Shown here in pieces: positions 8,261 through 15,375 of a stretch of 64,000 nucleotides of DNA. The position numbers were made by a program, and so were the translations under genes. Source of the stretch: Halococcoides cellulosivorans. Lineage in GTDB: Archaea > Halobacteriota > Halobacteria > Halobacteriales > Haloarculaceae. The number at the start of each line of letters is the position of its first letter. Position 1 is the first letter of the stretch. The stretch is taken from the NCBI RefSeq assembly GCF_003058365.1, contig NZ_CP028858.1:1972836-2036835 (forward strand), given 5' to 3'. The notes beneath the pieces were generated by a model, which worked only from the letters and a program-made list of their open reading frames with translations, had not been told where the DNA came from and ran no database searches.

Positions 8261-8731
8261 CTATTCGTCGTTTTCGGAGGCCTGCTGTTGTTGCATCTGC
8301 TGTTGCATCTGCTGTTGTTGCATCTGCTGTTGCATCTGCTGGGCGCGCTGTTCGAGTTCCTGACTCTCCTCGTCGAGCGCGTCGATGTCGTCGTTGAGGT
8401 CGTCGATCCGGGCGTCGTGGGCGTCCTGTTTGAGTTCGAGCGTCTCGACGGCGCCGTCGGCGTCGCGCTCGGCGGCGTAGCCGTCACCGATCTCGACGAC
8501 GATCTCCTCGATGTCCTCGATGGTCGCGCGGACGTACGCGCCCCCGCCGAGCGGGACCTGCACGGACTCGTCGGTGTCCAGGGACTCGATCGCCTCGATG
8601 GCGTCGTCGATGTCGCCCTGTTCCTCGCGGTGGGCCTGGATCTCCGTGCGGATGGTGTTCTGCTCGGATTCGATCTCCTCGATGGCCTCGACGAGTTGCT
8701 GGAGCTGCTGGCGGCCCTGACCCTGGCTCAT
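8261..8731 (-). CDS. pfdA: prefoldin subunit alpha
   Basis: This 156-residue alpha subunit belongs to the hexameric chaperone prefoldin, which passes unfolded proteins to the thermosome. It has the expected two long coiled-coil helices: residues 5-50 (LQQLVEAIEEIESEQNTIRT and on) and about 95-145. Between them lies the beta-hairpin region with VPLGGGAYVRATIED. The C-terminus is an unusual Gln/Met tail (repeated QQQMQQQM) encoded by a perfect tandem repeat, then ASENDE. The ATG at 8731 overlaps the stop of rpl18a (ATGA). The gene order is conserved in haloarchaea. Confidence 0.95.
   Translation of the reverse strand: MSQGQGRQQLQQLVEAIEEIESEQNTIRTEIQAHREEQGDIDDAIEAIESLDTDESVQVPLGGGAYVRATIEDIEEIVVEIGDGYAAERDADGAVETLELKQDAHDARIDDLNDDIDALDEESQELEQRAQQMQQQMQQQQMQQQMQQQQASENDE
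8286..8339. repeat. two perfect 27-bp tandem units inside pfdA
   Basis: Positions 8286-8312 and 8313-8339 are identical 27-bp units, each built from a 15-bp and a 12-bp subunit that share TGTTGCATCTGC. On the coding strand they encode the Gln/Met-rich C-terminal tail of prefoldin alpha. Each unit is a multiple of three, so gain or loss would keep the frame. Confidence 0.95.
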
Positions 8732-8910
8732 TGTGCGGCCTCCTCGACGGTGTCGACGGTCATCTCCGTCCGTTTGAGGCCGTGTCGCGACCCCATCGTC
8801 GCGAACGCGCGCTCGGTCGCGACATCGGCGTTGGGCGCGTCGATTGCTGTCTCGAACGAGCGGTCGCCCGCTCGGTCCTCGTAGGTTCCTGCGACTGTGT
8901 ACGTTCCCAT
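8728..8910 (-). CDS. rpl18a: ribosomal protein eL20 (L18a/LX)
   Basis: This 60-residue protein (MGTYTVAGTYEDRAGDRSFE at the start) has the ERAFATMGSRHGLKRTEM core typical of archaeal LX/L18Ae. It binds the large ribosomal subunit. The ATG at 8910 is selected because upstream in-frame codons run into an A/T-poor leader without homology. It is the first gene of the rpl18a-pfdA-ftsY group and overlaps pfdA by four bases. In many haloarchaea it follows rpl31e and tif6; those are absent here, a tRNA-His gene being upstream instead. Confidence 0.9.
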   Translation of the reverse strand: MGTYTVAGTYEDRAGDRSFETAIDAPNADVATERAFATMGSRHGLKRTEMTVDTVEEAAQ

Positions 8911-8992
8911 GTCCGAACGGGGGGCCGGATCGCGGAAGAATCTTCTCATCCAGCCCTGGACTCGCTGGGCCAACCGTCACGAAAAAATCGAG

Positions 8993-9064
8993 GTCCGGGT
9001 GCGGGAATTGAACCCGCCTCTGAGCCCCCACAAGGCTCAAGGATGCCACTACCCCAACCCGGAC
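8993..9064 (-). tRNA. tRNA-His (GTG anticodon)
   Basis: On the reverse strand the sequence folds as a tRNA. The acceptor pairs TCCGGGT with ACCCGGA, flanked by the extra 5' G (9064) that faces C73, a histidine-tRNA hallmark. The anticodon arm is GAGCC-TTGTGGG-GGCTC with anticodon GTG, and the T arm is GCGGG-TTCAATT-CCCGC. CCA is not encoded. It lies 82 bp upstream of rpl18a on the same strand, so it could share read-through with that operon. Confidence 0.93.
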
Positions 9065-9203
9065 GCGCTGAGGCATTCGTTCGTATTCCAGCGCGGGGCA
9101 AATAGGTTTCGACACGACACCGCGAGCGCACGGCGCCACCGTGGCCGGGACCTGTCCCGGCCGATCCCGAGGCGCTTTTTGTCGTCCCGGCCCGAGGACG
9201 GGT

Positions 9204-9659
9204 GTGGCGATCACCGACCGCATCCAGCTGAAAAATCACCGCCAGATCCAGTCACAGCTGGAGACGTCGATCCCCAAGCGCGCGTTCGCTGGGGCGACTC
9301 TCGACGCGTTCTACGCCCGCGAGGGGCTCGCAGAGGTCGACGATGCGACGCGCGACCGCCTCGAAGCGTTCGCAGAGGACTTTCTGGTCTGTGACTGTGA
9401 AGGCGCACCCCACTGTGGCTGTGGCGAGCGGGCCTTCGTCGAGTACCTGCTGGACCTGCGCGCGAGCGGCCTGGGTCCGGACGCCATCGTCGACGTGATG
9501 GAAGACGACTACATGCTCACGGCCTACAGCGGCGACGTGCTCGGATTCCTCGACGAGAGTGTCCGCACGCTCGAAGCGGTCTCGGCACTCGCAGACGTCG
9601 ACGGTCGCGACGAGGTCGCGGACGCGGCCCGATCACGACGCGACGATCTCGTGGGGTGA
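9204..9659 (+). CDS. haloarchaeal Cys-cluster protein, possibly DUF5814-like
   Basis: This is a 151-residue protein starting with GTG (MAITDRIQLKNHRQIQSQLE). Its centre has a cysteine cluster, FLVCDCEGAPHCGCGERAF, with two CxC pairs that could bind a metal ion. The rest is helical, with LDLRASGLGPDAIVDVMEDD near residues 90-110. The cluster resembles a domain found at the C-terminus of some archaeal helicases (DUF5814 as I recall it), here standing alone; this assignment is tentative. The GTG is chosen because an A/T-rich CTTTTTGTC lies about 25-30 nt upstream, fitting a leaderless start. Confidence 0.6.
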   Translation: MAITDRIQLKNHRQIQSQLETSIPKRAFAGATLDAFYAREGLAEVDDATRDRLEAFAEDFLVCDCEGAPHCGCGERAFVEYLLDLRASGLGPDAIVDVMEDDYMLTAYSGDVLGFLDESVRTLEAVSALADVDGRDEVADAARSRRDDLVG

Positions 9660-9684
9660 GGACGGCCGAGCACCACCGCGCCAA

Positions 9685-10092
9685 TCAAAACGGCGTGTCG
9701 TCGAGGTCCGTCTCGATGCGGTAGGCCGATCCCTCGTCGCCCGCGTCGAGGTCTTCGAGGTGGACCACGTCGTCGGTGCCCTCTTCCAACTGCGCGACGT
9801 AGCGTTTGTACTCTTCGAGTTGCTCGCGGAGGTGATCGGCTTCGAGTTCGAGGCGTTCGTGCTCGCGGATGAACCGCTTCGGCACCTCGACTTTCGGTGG
9901 GAAGGAACCGTCGACCTCGCTCGCGTCTCCCTCGGAAACGACCTCGACCTGTCCGTCGTGGTCGACGAGTTTGTCGACGTAGTCCCGAAACATCGCAGAC
10001 AGCGAGAGGTCCCGAGACTCCGCGATCTCCCGCAGGGCCTCGAACTTCGCCTCGCTGACCCGAAAGGAGATCGTCTTGTTCTTGTTGCCCAT
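9685..10092 (-). CDS. ribbon-helix-helix regulator with coiled-coil tail
   Basis: This is a 135-residue protein. MGNKNKTISFRVSEAKFEAL and the following EIAESRDLSLSAMFRDYVDKL form a CopG/MetJ-like RHH domain (residues 5-45). A linker is followed by a coiled coil (RFIREHERLELEADHLREQL and on, about 75-105), which should mediate oligomerisation. The acidic end is DLDAGDEGSAYRIETDLDDT. It is a probable DNA-binding regulator or nucleoid-associated factor. It is not paired with a toxin gene: the next gene on this strand starts on the far side of a 107-bp gap and encodes the RPA partner. Confidence 0.75.
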   Translation of the reverse strand: MGNKNKTISFRVSEAKFEALREIAESRDLSLSAMFRDYVDKLVDHDGQVEVVSEGDASEVDGSFPPKVEVPKRFIREHERLELEADHLREQLEEYKRYVAQLEEGTDDVVHLEDLDAGDEGSAYRIETDLDDTPF

Positions 10093-10199
10093 CGCTACGA
10101 GAATGTCGTCGTCCTCGCACTTAACGGTTCGTCAGACACGCTGCCCTCGGGGAGTTCGATCCTCGTCGAAGTGACGAAGTACGGGAACAGGGGAGCGCC

Positions 10200-10793
10200 C
10201 TACGCCGGCGCAGTCGCGTCTTCGGTGTCGAGATTCTCCAGCGCTTCGACGACCGCCCGGCGGTAGTTCTCGATCGGCCCCTCGTACTCCTCGCGGGCCA
10301 TCCGAACGTACTCGTCTCCGGCGGCGGTCTCGTAGTGTTCGATCCGGTCGAGCGTGCGCTGGGCGGTCTCGATCACCCACCGGTCGCGCGTCCCCTCGTC
10401 GACCTCGGTGATCGACTCCGGCCGGACGGAGACGTTGACCGTCCCGTCGTCGGTCTCGAAGGTGCGGGGTTTACCGACGACGGCGACGTACGCCGGCGGT
10501 TCGATGTCGCGCAGCACGCTCGCGGCGTCTGGCTGGTATTGGCCGGCGTAGACGAAGAAGGGGTCGCCGTTCGGGTCGACGACCCGGCCCTGCCAGTACT
10601 CGCTGTCCTGGCCGACGTCTTCGGTCTCGGTGAGCGTCCCGACGATGAAGACGCGGTTCGAGCGCTGGCCCGTCGGGAGGAGTGCATAGACGGGAGCGCG
10701 GTCGTCGTCCGATTCCTTGAACGTGACCGTGGCGTCGTTGAACTCCGTGGCGAAGACGCGGCGCGCGACTTCGCGAGTGGGCGTAGTGCTCAT
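10200..10793 (-). CDS. rpap: RPA-associated OB-fold protein
   Basis: This 197-residue protein belongs to the COG3390-type family that is encoded next to single-stranded-DNA-binding RPA genes in haloarchaea and other euryarchaea. It has an OB-like beta region (NRVFIVGTLTETEDVGQDSE and the VYAGQYQPDAA segment) and a helical C-terminus (YRRAVVEALENLD). It begins with an ATG that overlaps the TGA of rpa by four bases, so the two are co-translated and probably form a complex on ssDNA during repair and replication. Protein-level function is inferred from the family. Confidence 0.88.
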   Translation of the reverse strand: MSTTPTREVARRVFATEFNDATVTFKESDDDRAPVYALLPTGQRSNRVFIVGTLTETEDVGQDSEYWQGRVVDPNGDPFFVYAGQYQPDAASVLRDIEPPAYVAVVGKPRTFETDDGTVNVSVRPESITEVDEGTRDRWVIETAQRTLDRIEHYETAAGDEYVRMAREEYEGPIENYRRAVVEALENLDTEDATAPA

Positions 10794-11719
10794 TGCATCG
10801 ACCTCGCTTGGACCAGCACGTCGTCGGCTGTCCCGGGGGCACCCAGGCGTTCGAACGCATCGACCAGGAGATACCGTCCGATCGTCGGGCCCTCGACGTG
10901 GTAGTACCGCCCGAGCACGTCGGCGGCCATCTCCTCGACGACGACCGACGTATCGAGGGCGTCCATCGCCATGTCCTGGGCCTCGTCGAGCGTGATGCCG
11001 GTCAACTCCTCGGTGGCCTCCCGATCGAACAGGACTTCGCTGACGGTCTCGCCGTCGTCGAGGACGCCCTTGATCCGCAGGTCGAACGTGCCCTCGACTT
11101 CGCCGTGTTCGGAACACCGGCCGTTCTGGAGGACGCGCGTGCAGTCCTCGTCGGGACAGCGCTTGATCAGACCGCTCCCCGACTGGACGTCGACCATCGC
11201 GCCCTCGACGGTCTCGCTATCGTCGCCGACCTCGATCTCCTCGTCGATGGCTTCGATCGTCGTCGTCCGATTGAGTTTGACCGAGAATCGGCCCTCGTAC
11301 TCGTCGGTGACGACGTTGCTGAGTTCGTAACACGCGTCTTCCTCGAGGTCCTGAAGCTCGGATTTCGCCCACTTGGTGAACTTGATCGTCCCCGTTTCGT
11401 CACCGAGGAGGCCGACCTGGGCGACCGAATCGCTCCGGGGCTCCCAGAGGTCGGCCACGCGGACGCGCATGTCGACCCACTCTTCGGGGGCGTCGACGTC
11501 CGCGACCGTGACGGACTCGTTGCCGCTGTAGAGGTCCTCGTCGTCGAGGTCCGCCTCGTCGCGATAACTACTCTCGACGCTCCGACGGGCCTCCTCGACG
11601 GGCACCGAGTACTCTTCGACGAGTGTTTCGAGACGCTGTTCGATCTCGTCGACGTCGAGATCGAGCGCGTCGGCAAATCGCTCCTGAATCGCCTCTGCCT
11701 GGGTGCGCAAATCGGTCAT
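10790..11719 (-). CDS. rpa: replication protein A (ssDNA-binding)
   Basis: This 309-residue archaeal RPA has an N-terminal helical part (1-60), an OB fold around 75-165 (VDMRVRVADLWEPRSDSVAQ to SVKLNRTTTIE), a zinc-finger-like CPDEDCTRVLQNGRCSEHGE with three Cys and one His, and a second OB-like region to the C-terminus. It protects single-stranded DNA in replication, repair and recombination. It leads a two-gene unit with the RPA-associated protein downstream (ATGA overlap). Confidence 0.93.
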   Translation of the reverse strand: MTDLRTQAEAIQERFADALDLDVDEIEQRLETLVEEYSVPVEEARRSVESSYRDEADLDDEDLYSGNESVTVADVDAPEEWVDMRVRVADLWEPRSDSVAQVGLLGDETGTIKFTKWAKSELQDLEEDACYELSNVVTDEYEGRFSVKLNRTTTIEAIDEEIEVGDDSETVEGAMVDVQSGSGLIKRCPDEDCTRVLQNGRCSEHGEVEGTFDLRIKGVLDDGETVSEVLFDREATEELTGITLDEAQDMAMDALDTSVVVEEMAADVLGRYYHVEGPTIGRYLLVDAFERLGAPGTADDVLVQARSMQ

Positions 11720-11947
11720 GGGTTGGTGTCTCCACTCTGTTTTTCCCGGGAGACAGACGGGCTTGGAGACGGGTGTTCAAAAAGGTCGGCCATCACCGGA
11801 GTGGAAGTGTGCGTCGCGCCGTCAGGGGCGACGGAAAATACGCGTCGCGCCGCGAGGGGTGGCGGAACGCGCGCCACGCCGTTCGACCAGCAGCGAGACC
11901 CCGCCGGCGTCGAGAGGTCTTTCCCGCTCGGGCGGGTAGGCCCGCCG

Positions 11948-12229
11948 ATGGGAGCGTTGCCCGACTGGCTCCGCGAACACGCTCGCTCGGCGGGCCGCCG
12001 TCTCGAAGAGACGCGGCGGGCGTTCGAGGAGGGCCAGGAGCGCTCACGGCAAAACCGCCCCGACGCCGAGCGGATCGGCCTGGTCTGTCGGCGCCACGCC
12101 GAGCGCCGCGAGGTCGACCTCGACGGTGCAGGGCGACCCGCGTGTTTCGAGGCGGGCCACCCGGACTGTGAGGGCTGTCTGGCCGACCTCGACGCGGGCC
12201 GCCTGGAGCGATGGAGTCCCGAGGACTGA
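11948..12229 (+). CDS. small conserved haloarchaeal protein (DUF7091-like)
   Basis: This is a 93-residue protein, MGALPDWLREHARSAGRRLE and onward. It has an Arg/Glu-rich helix at the N-terminus and a C-terminal half with three cysteines and two histidines (VCRRHAERREVDL, then CFEAGHPDCEGCLADLD) that could bind zinc. I recall it as DUF7091 in haloarchaea but cannot confirm. It lies rightward of the divergent rpa promoter region; the 228 bp between them (11720-11947) shows no other gene. Confidence 0.6.
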   Translation: MGALPDWLREHARSAGRRLEETRRAFEEGQERSRQNRPDAERIGLVCRRHAERREVDLDGAGRPACFEAGHPDCEGCLADLDAGRLERWSPED

Positions 12230-12275
12230 GTCCCCGATCGGTCGATTTATCCGGGCGTTCGACGACGCTGCACAC

Positions 12276-12482
12276 ATGGCCAGGATCGACCAGTACGTCG
12301 ACGACCGACTCGGCATCTACAGCGTCCTCGTCGGCGTGTTTCTCGTTCTCACTGCGCTCGGAACGCTCGCCGGACAGCCCTGGAACACCGACCCGACGGT
12401 CGTGATCACGCTGATCCGTCTCGTCGGCGTGGTCGCGGTCCTCGGTATCGGGACCGGCCTCCTCTGGCTCGCCGGGCAGTGA
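12276..12482 (+). CDS. small two-helix membrane protein
   Basis: This is a 68-residue protein with two predicted transmembrane helices (IYSVLVGVFLVLTALGTLAG and VVITLIRLVGVVAVLGIGTG) joined by a short loop with QPWNTDPT. The N-terminus (MARIDQYVDDRLG) is hydrophilic and likely cytoplasmic. The start ATG is 47 bp after the preceding gene. No functional family is recognised; similar short proteins are widespread in haloarchaea. Confidence 0.65.
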   Translation: MARIDQYVDDRLGIYSVLVGVFLVLTALGTLAGQPWNTDPTVVITLIRLVGVVAVLGIGTGLLWLAGQ

Positions 12483-12545
12483 CGCTGCGAACGAGACGCT
12501 CCAACCCCCGATTTCGAGCGACGGAAAATACCGGCAGTCGGCCGC

Positions 12546-13004
12546 CTACGAGCCCCAGAAGTTGTCGCGACTGCCGAGTCGGGTCCCCTCTTCGACGGAC
12601 TCGTCGGTCGTGTCCGCGTCGGAATCGCTGATCTGGTCACCGTCGTCCGCGTCGTCGGCCTCGTCGGCGTCGAGTTCGAGGCGCTCGACCTCTTCGGCGC
12701 GAGCGTGATTCGAATGGACGTTCGTGATTCGGACGCGAGATCTGGCCTCGGGCAGCACGCCGTCGATGAGGACGATGAATCCGTCCTCGGTTCGACCGAC
12801 GCCCGCACCGCTTTCGTGGATGTCTTCGACGTCGACGACGACTTCCTCACCGAGCTGGACCGGCTGGGACTTGAGATCGCTGATGGGCTGATTGAAATGC
12901 TTGCACCATTCGGCCCCACCCCGGTCGCCGTAGTGCTGGCAGCCCATGCCCTCGATCCGCTCGGTGTACTGCGGGCAGTCGTCGGCGAGCGGGCACTCCG
13001 CCAT
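12546..13004 (-). CDS. TRAM-domain protein
   Basis: This is a 152-residue protein. Its N-terminus is rich in Cys and His (MAECPLADDCPQYTERIEGM, then CQHYGDRGGAEWCKHF), a possible metal site. A TRAM domain follows at about 45-100: LGEEVVVDVEDIHESGAGVG and the region to VRITNVHSNHARAEEVE. TRAM is a small beta-barrel that binds RNA. Short TRAM proteins in haloarchaea are thought to act as RNA chaperones, comparable to cold-shock proteins. The C-terminal 50 residues are an acidic low-complexity tail. It diverges from nothing nearby and lies 51 bp upstream (on its strand) of a convergently oriented radical SAM neighbour start region. Confidence 0.85.
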   Translation of the reverse strand: MAECPLADDCPQYTERIEGMGCQHYGDRGGAEWCKHFNQPISDLKSQPVQLGEEVVVDVEDIHESGAGVGRTEDGFIVLIDGVLPEARSRVRITNVHSNHARAEEVERLELDADEADDADDGDQISDSDADTTDESVEEGTRLGSRDNFWGS

Positions 13005-13055
13005 GGTATCAACGATAGCTCAGGCGGGCAGTAAACGTTTGCGCCTTGGCCCGGT

Positions 13056-14069
13056 CTACAGCGGCGTGCGCTCGACGACCGGGCGCTCGACGGTCGGATG
13101 GACCTCGACGATCGCGCCCCCAGGGAGGTCGCCGTCCGCGACCATCTCTTCGAGCAGCCACCACGCGATCGCGACGTGATCGTCGTCGACGGCGTAGAAC
13201 TCCGCGGGCACGCCCAGTTCCTGGAGGCGTTCCGGCTCCGCTGCGGTCCGCCCGACCACGATCGTTCCGTCGTCGGTCACTTCCTCGAACGGACGGCTGA
13301 CGCGCTCGGCGGTGCGTTTCATCCGGTTGCGGTGCTGGGCCGCGTCTTTGAACTGGCTGGTACACGCGAAGACCACGTCGTGGTCGCGATACCGGTCGAG
13401 GACCGATTCGAGGCCCTCGACGCGGTTGCCCTCGTCGGCAACACTGTGTCCCTGCGCGCGCATCGCGGCGGCGTTGCCGGCGCTGACCTCGAACTCGTTG
13501 ACGTTGACGAACTCCGCAGGGCCGTCGGTACAGAGGTCGATGAATTCTGGTTCGTACTCGATGCCGGGAATCTCGAAGCCGGGACGCAGGCCCGCTCGGC
13601 GAGCCTGTTCGAGGGCCGCCTCCCAGGGACCGCCACGCAACTCGCCCCACACGTCGATCGGCGGGTGAAATCGAATCTCGTCGAGGCCCGCGTTGGCGAG
13701 GCGCTCGAAGGACTCCCGATCGCCCGTCTCGCCGGTGTAGAGGTGAACGTAGTGGTTGGGGCCGCGTTCCGTGACCAGCGCGTCGATGTACTCGGTGGTC
13801 CGATCGAGCACCGAGAGCGGTTCGCCCCCGGTCACGGCCGTCCCGAGCGCGTCCATGCGTTCGGCGGCCGCGAGCACGTCCGCGACCGACTCGACCCGTC
13901 GTTCGTTCGCGAACGCATGTTCGGCAGTCCGGCGCTCGGCGCCCAGCGGGCAGTAAAAGCAGCCACGATTGGGACACCGACCGGTGACGAACAGGGTCAG
14001 CACGGCCCCACGCGCACACCGTCGACAGCCCTCCGAATGCACGGTCGTCGGTCGGGCGTCCGCACACAA
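13056..14069 (-). CDS. radical SAM protein (COG2108-like)
   Basis: This is a 337-residue protein. GRCPNRGCFYCPLG near residues 30-43 has three cysteines spaced C-x4-C-x2-C for the 4Fe-4S cluster. That is wider than the canonical CxxxCxxC and similar to the archaeal COG2108 group. AVTGGEPLSVL is the SAM-contacting GGE motif. The rest follows a TIM-barrel pattern (HLYTGETGDRESF, then IRFHPPIDVWGEL), and VNVNEFEVSAGN is a conserved family stretch. Two further cysteines (EGCRRCARG, near residues 13-20) precede the cluster motif. The product of the reaction is unknown. Confidence 0.85.
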   Translation of the reverse strand: MCADARPTTVHSEGCRRCARGAVLTLFVTGRCPNRGCFYCPLGAERRTAEHAFANERRVESVADVLAAAERMDALGTAVTGGEPLSVLDRTTEYIDALVTERGPNHYVHLYTGETGDRESFERLANAGLDEIRFHPPIDVWGELRGGPWEAALEQARRAGLRPGFEIPGIEYEPEFIDLCTDGPAEFVNVNEFEVSAGNAAAMRAQGHSVADEGNRVEGLESVLDRYRDHDVVFACTSQFKDAAQHRNRMKRTAERVSRPFEEVTDDGTIVVGRTAAEPERLQELGVPAEFYAVDDDHVAIAWWLLEEMVADGDLPGGAIVEVHPTVERPVVERTPL

Positions 14070-14105
14070 GAGTCGTCCGGACGCTCTCGGGCCCGGAGAA
14101 TCGCG

Positions 14106-14951
14106 TCACTCCTCGTTCATCGCCTGACTCGCGAGATTCCGCCCCGTCCCGTTGAGCGCGACCTCCGTGCGGGTGCGGACCTCGTCGACGGCGCCCTTCT
14201 CCAGCAAGTCCTGATAGATCGATTCGACCTCGTCGACTGTGATCCCGACGAAATCGGCCATCTCGAAGGGCGCGACACCCGAATACAGCGCCATCAACAC
14301 CTGTTTTTCGTGATCGGTCAACGCGGCGTCGTCGCCGTCTGCGAACGCCGCCCGACAGAGCGCGCCCAGGATCGAGGTGTGCCGCGACGTCCCGGAGACC
14401 TGCGTCTCGATCCGGCGGTCGTCGTCGGTGTACGCCACGGCGAGCACGGGGCGGGTCTCGCCCTGGACCGTCTCTTCGCGGTCTTCGACGCCCTCGATGG
14501 CGTCGACGGGGATCACCTCCCGATCGCCACCGGGAAACTGCAGCGTCAGGGTCTCGGCCTCGACGGCGAGTTTGGCCTTCGAATAGGTGGTGTCGTCCTG
14601 GACGACCCCACCGATCACCGCTCGCGGCCGGGCGAGCAACACCGTCCCGTCGAGGTTCGCGCGGTAGTACCGCTCGGGAAAGTCGTCGACGTCCGTCGCC
14701 TCGATCGCGACCAGCGACTCACCGACCGAGAGGACGAGCGTCTCTCGATCGTCGACGACGTCGGGTATCGTCTCGGGGGCGCGCACTTTCGCGTGCGGGA
14801 GCGCCGTCGAGGACTCCCCGCGATCGAGTACGATCCGTTTCGAGGTGAGGACGACCTGGCAGGACCGCCAGGACGGCGCCGTCGTGGCGGACGGATCGAC
14901 ACGGCAGTAGTCGCCCGCCGATTCGAGGATCCGCCGTTCGTCCTCGCTCAT
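14106..14951 (-). CDS. cheF: taxis protein CheF
   Basis: This 281-residue protein belongs to the haloarchaeal CheF family, the adaptor linking the chemotaxis response regulator CheY and CheC/CheD to the archaellum motor. Recognisable stretches are SKRIVLDRG, the RPRAVIGGVVQDDTTYSKAK region, and the conserved end, YSGVAPFEMADFVGITVDEV through LNGTGRNLASQAMNEE. The ATG at 14951 is preferred over an in-frame ATG 29 codons earlier because a TATA element lies 27-36 nt upstream of it. No other che or arl genes occur within the window, so this copy is away from its partners. Confidence 0.85.
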   Translation of the reverse strand: MSEDERRILESAGDYCRVDPSATTAPSWRSCQVVLTSKRIVLDRGESSTALPHAKVRAPETIPDVVDDRETLVLSVGESLVAIEATDVDDFPERYYRANLDGTVLLARPRAVIGGVVQDDTTYSKAKLAVEAETLTLQFPGGDREVIPVDAIEGVEDREETVQGETRPVLAVAYTDDDRRIETQVSGTSRHTSILGALCRAAFADGDDAALTDHEKQVLMALYSGVAPFEMADFVGITVDEVESIYQDLLEKGAVDEVRTRTEVALNGTGRNLASQAMNEE

Positions 14952-14977
14952 CCGCTCGCAAACTACGTCCCGTCCGT

Positions 14978-14987
14978 TGAAATACGT
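14978..14987 (-). promoter_or_regulatory. TATA-like element of cheF
   Basis: Read on the reverse strand, ACGTATTTCA lies 27-36 nt before the cheF ATG, the spacing expected for a leaderless haloarchaeal transcript. It is one of few A/T-rich spots in this GC-rich spacer. Confidence 0.5.
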
Positions 14988-15375
14988 TCCCGCCAGGGTG
15001 GCCGCCCGCGGCTCGCGGCGCGTGCTGGTGGCGGCCACGCCTCAGAGGGACCCCGTCGACGGGGGCCGACCCGATCTGGCCCAGAAGATTCAGCATTGAG
15101 ATCGATTCCCCGGTCCTCCGGATCACTCTGGAGAGATATAGAGATGGACGGCCCGAACCCCTTCGTTTCGGGTGGAACTGAGATCAATTACCACACGAGT
15201 ACGTCGTTTTCGAACGCGATAGACGTCCGCCACCGAGTCGGTGACTCCACGTCGGGCGAGGTGAGGGCTGCGTTCTCACGGGTCGCGCGTCACGACCTAC
15301 AGTTCGCGCGTCACGCCCTTCACGGGCAGGGCACCACGCGTCGGTCACGATCGATGCTGGGCGGCATTCGACAGG
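14988..15375. other. unassigned spacer between mutS-like gene and cheF
   Basis: I see no supportable gene in this spacer of about 390 bp. It contains a direct repeat TCGCGCGTCACG at 15283-15294 and 15304-15315 (21 bp apart, two helical turns), and a GAGATATAGAG stretch near 15132-15142. Short reading frames exist on both strands but show no protein-like features. A small RNA or remnant cannot be excluded. Confidence 0.5.

Noticed and set aside
8286-8339. CRISPR-like short repeats
   Set aside because: The two units are directly adjacent without spacers and code for the Gln/Met tail of PfdA.
14963-15187. 74-codon leftward frame upstream of cheF
   Set aside because: Pro/Arg/Ser-rich with no hydrophobic core; it overlaps the cheF TATA element.
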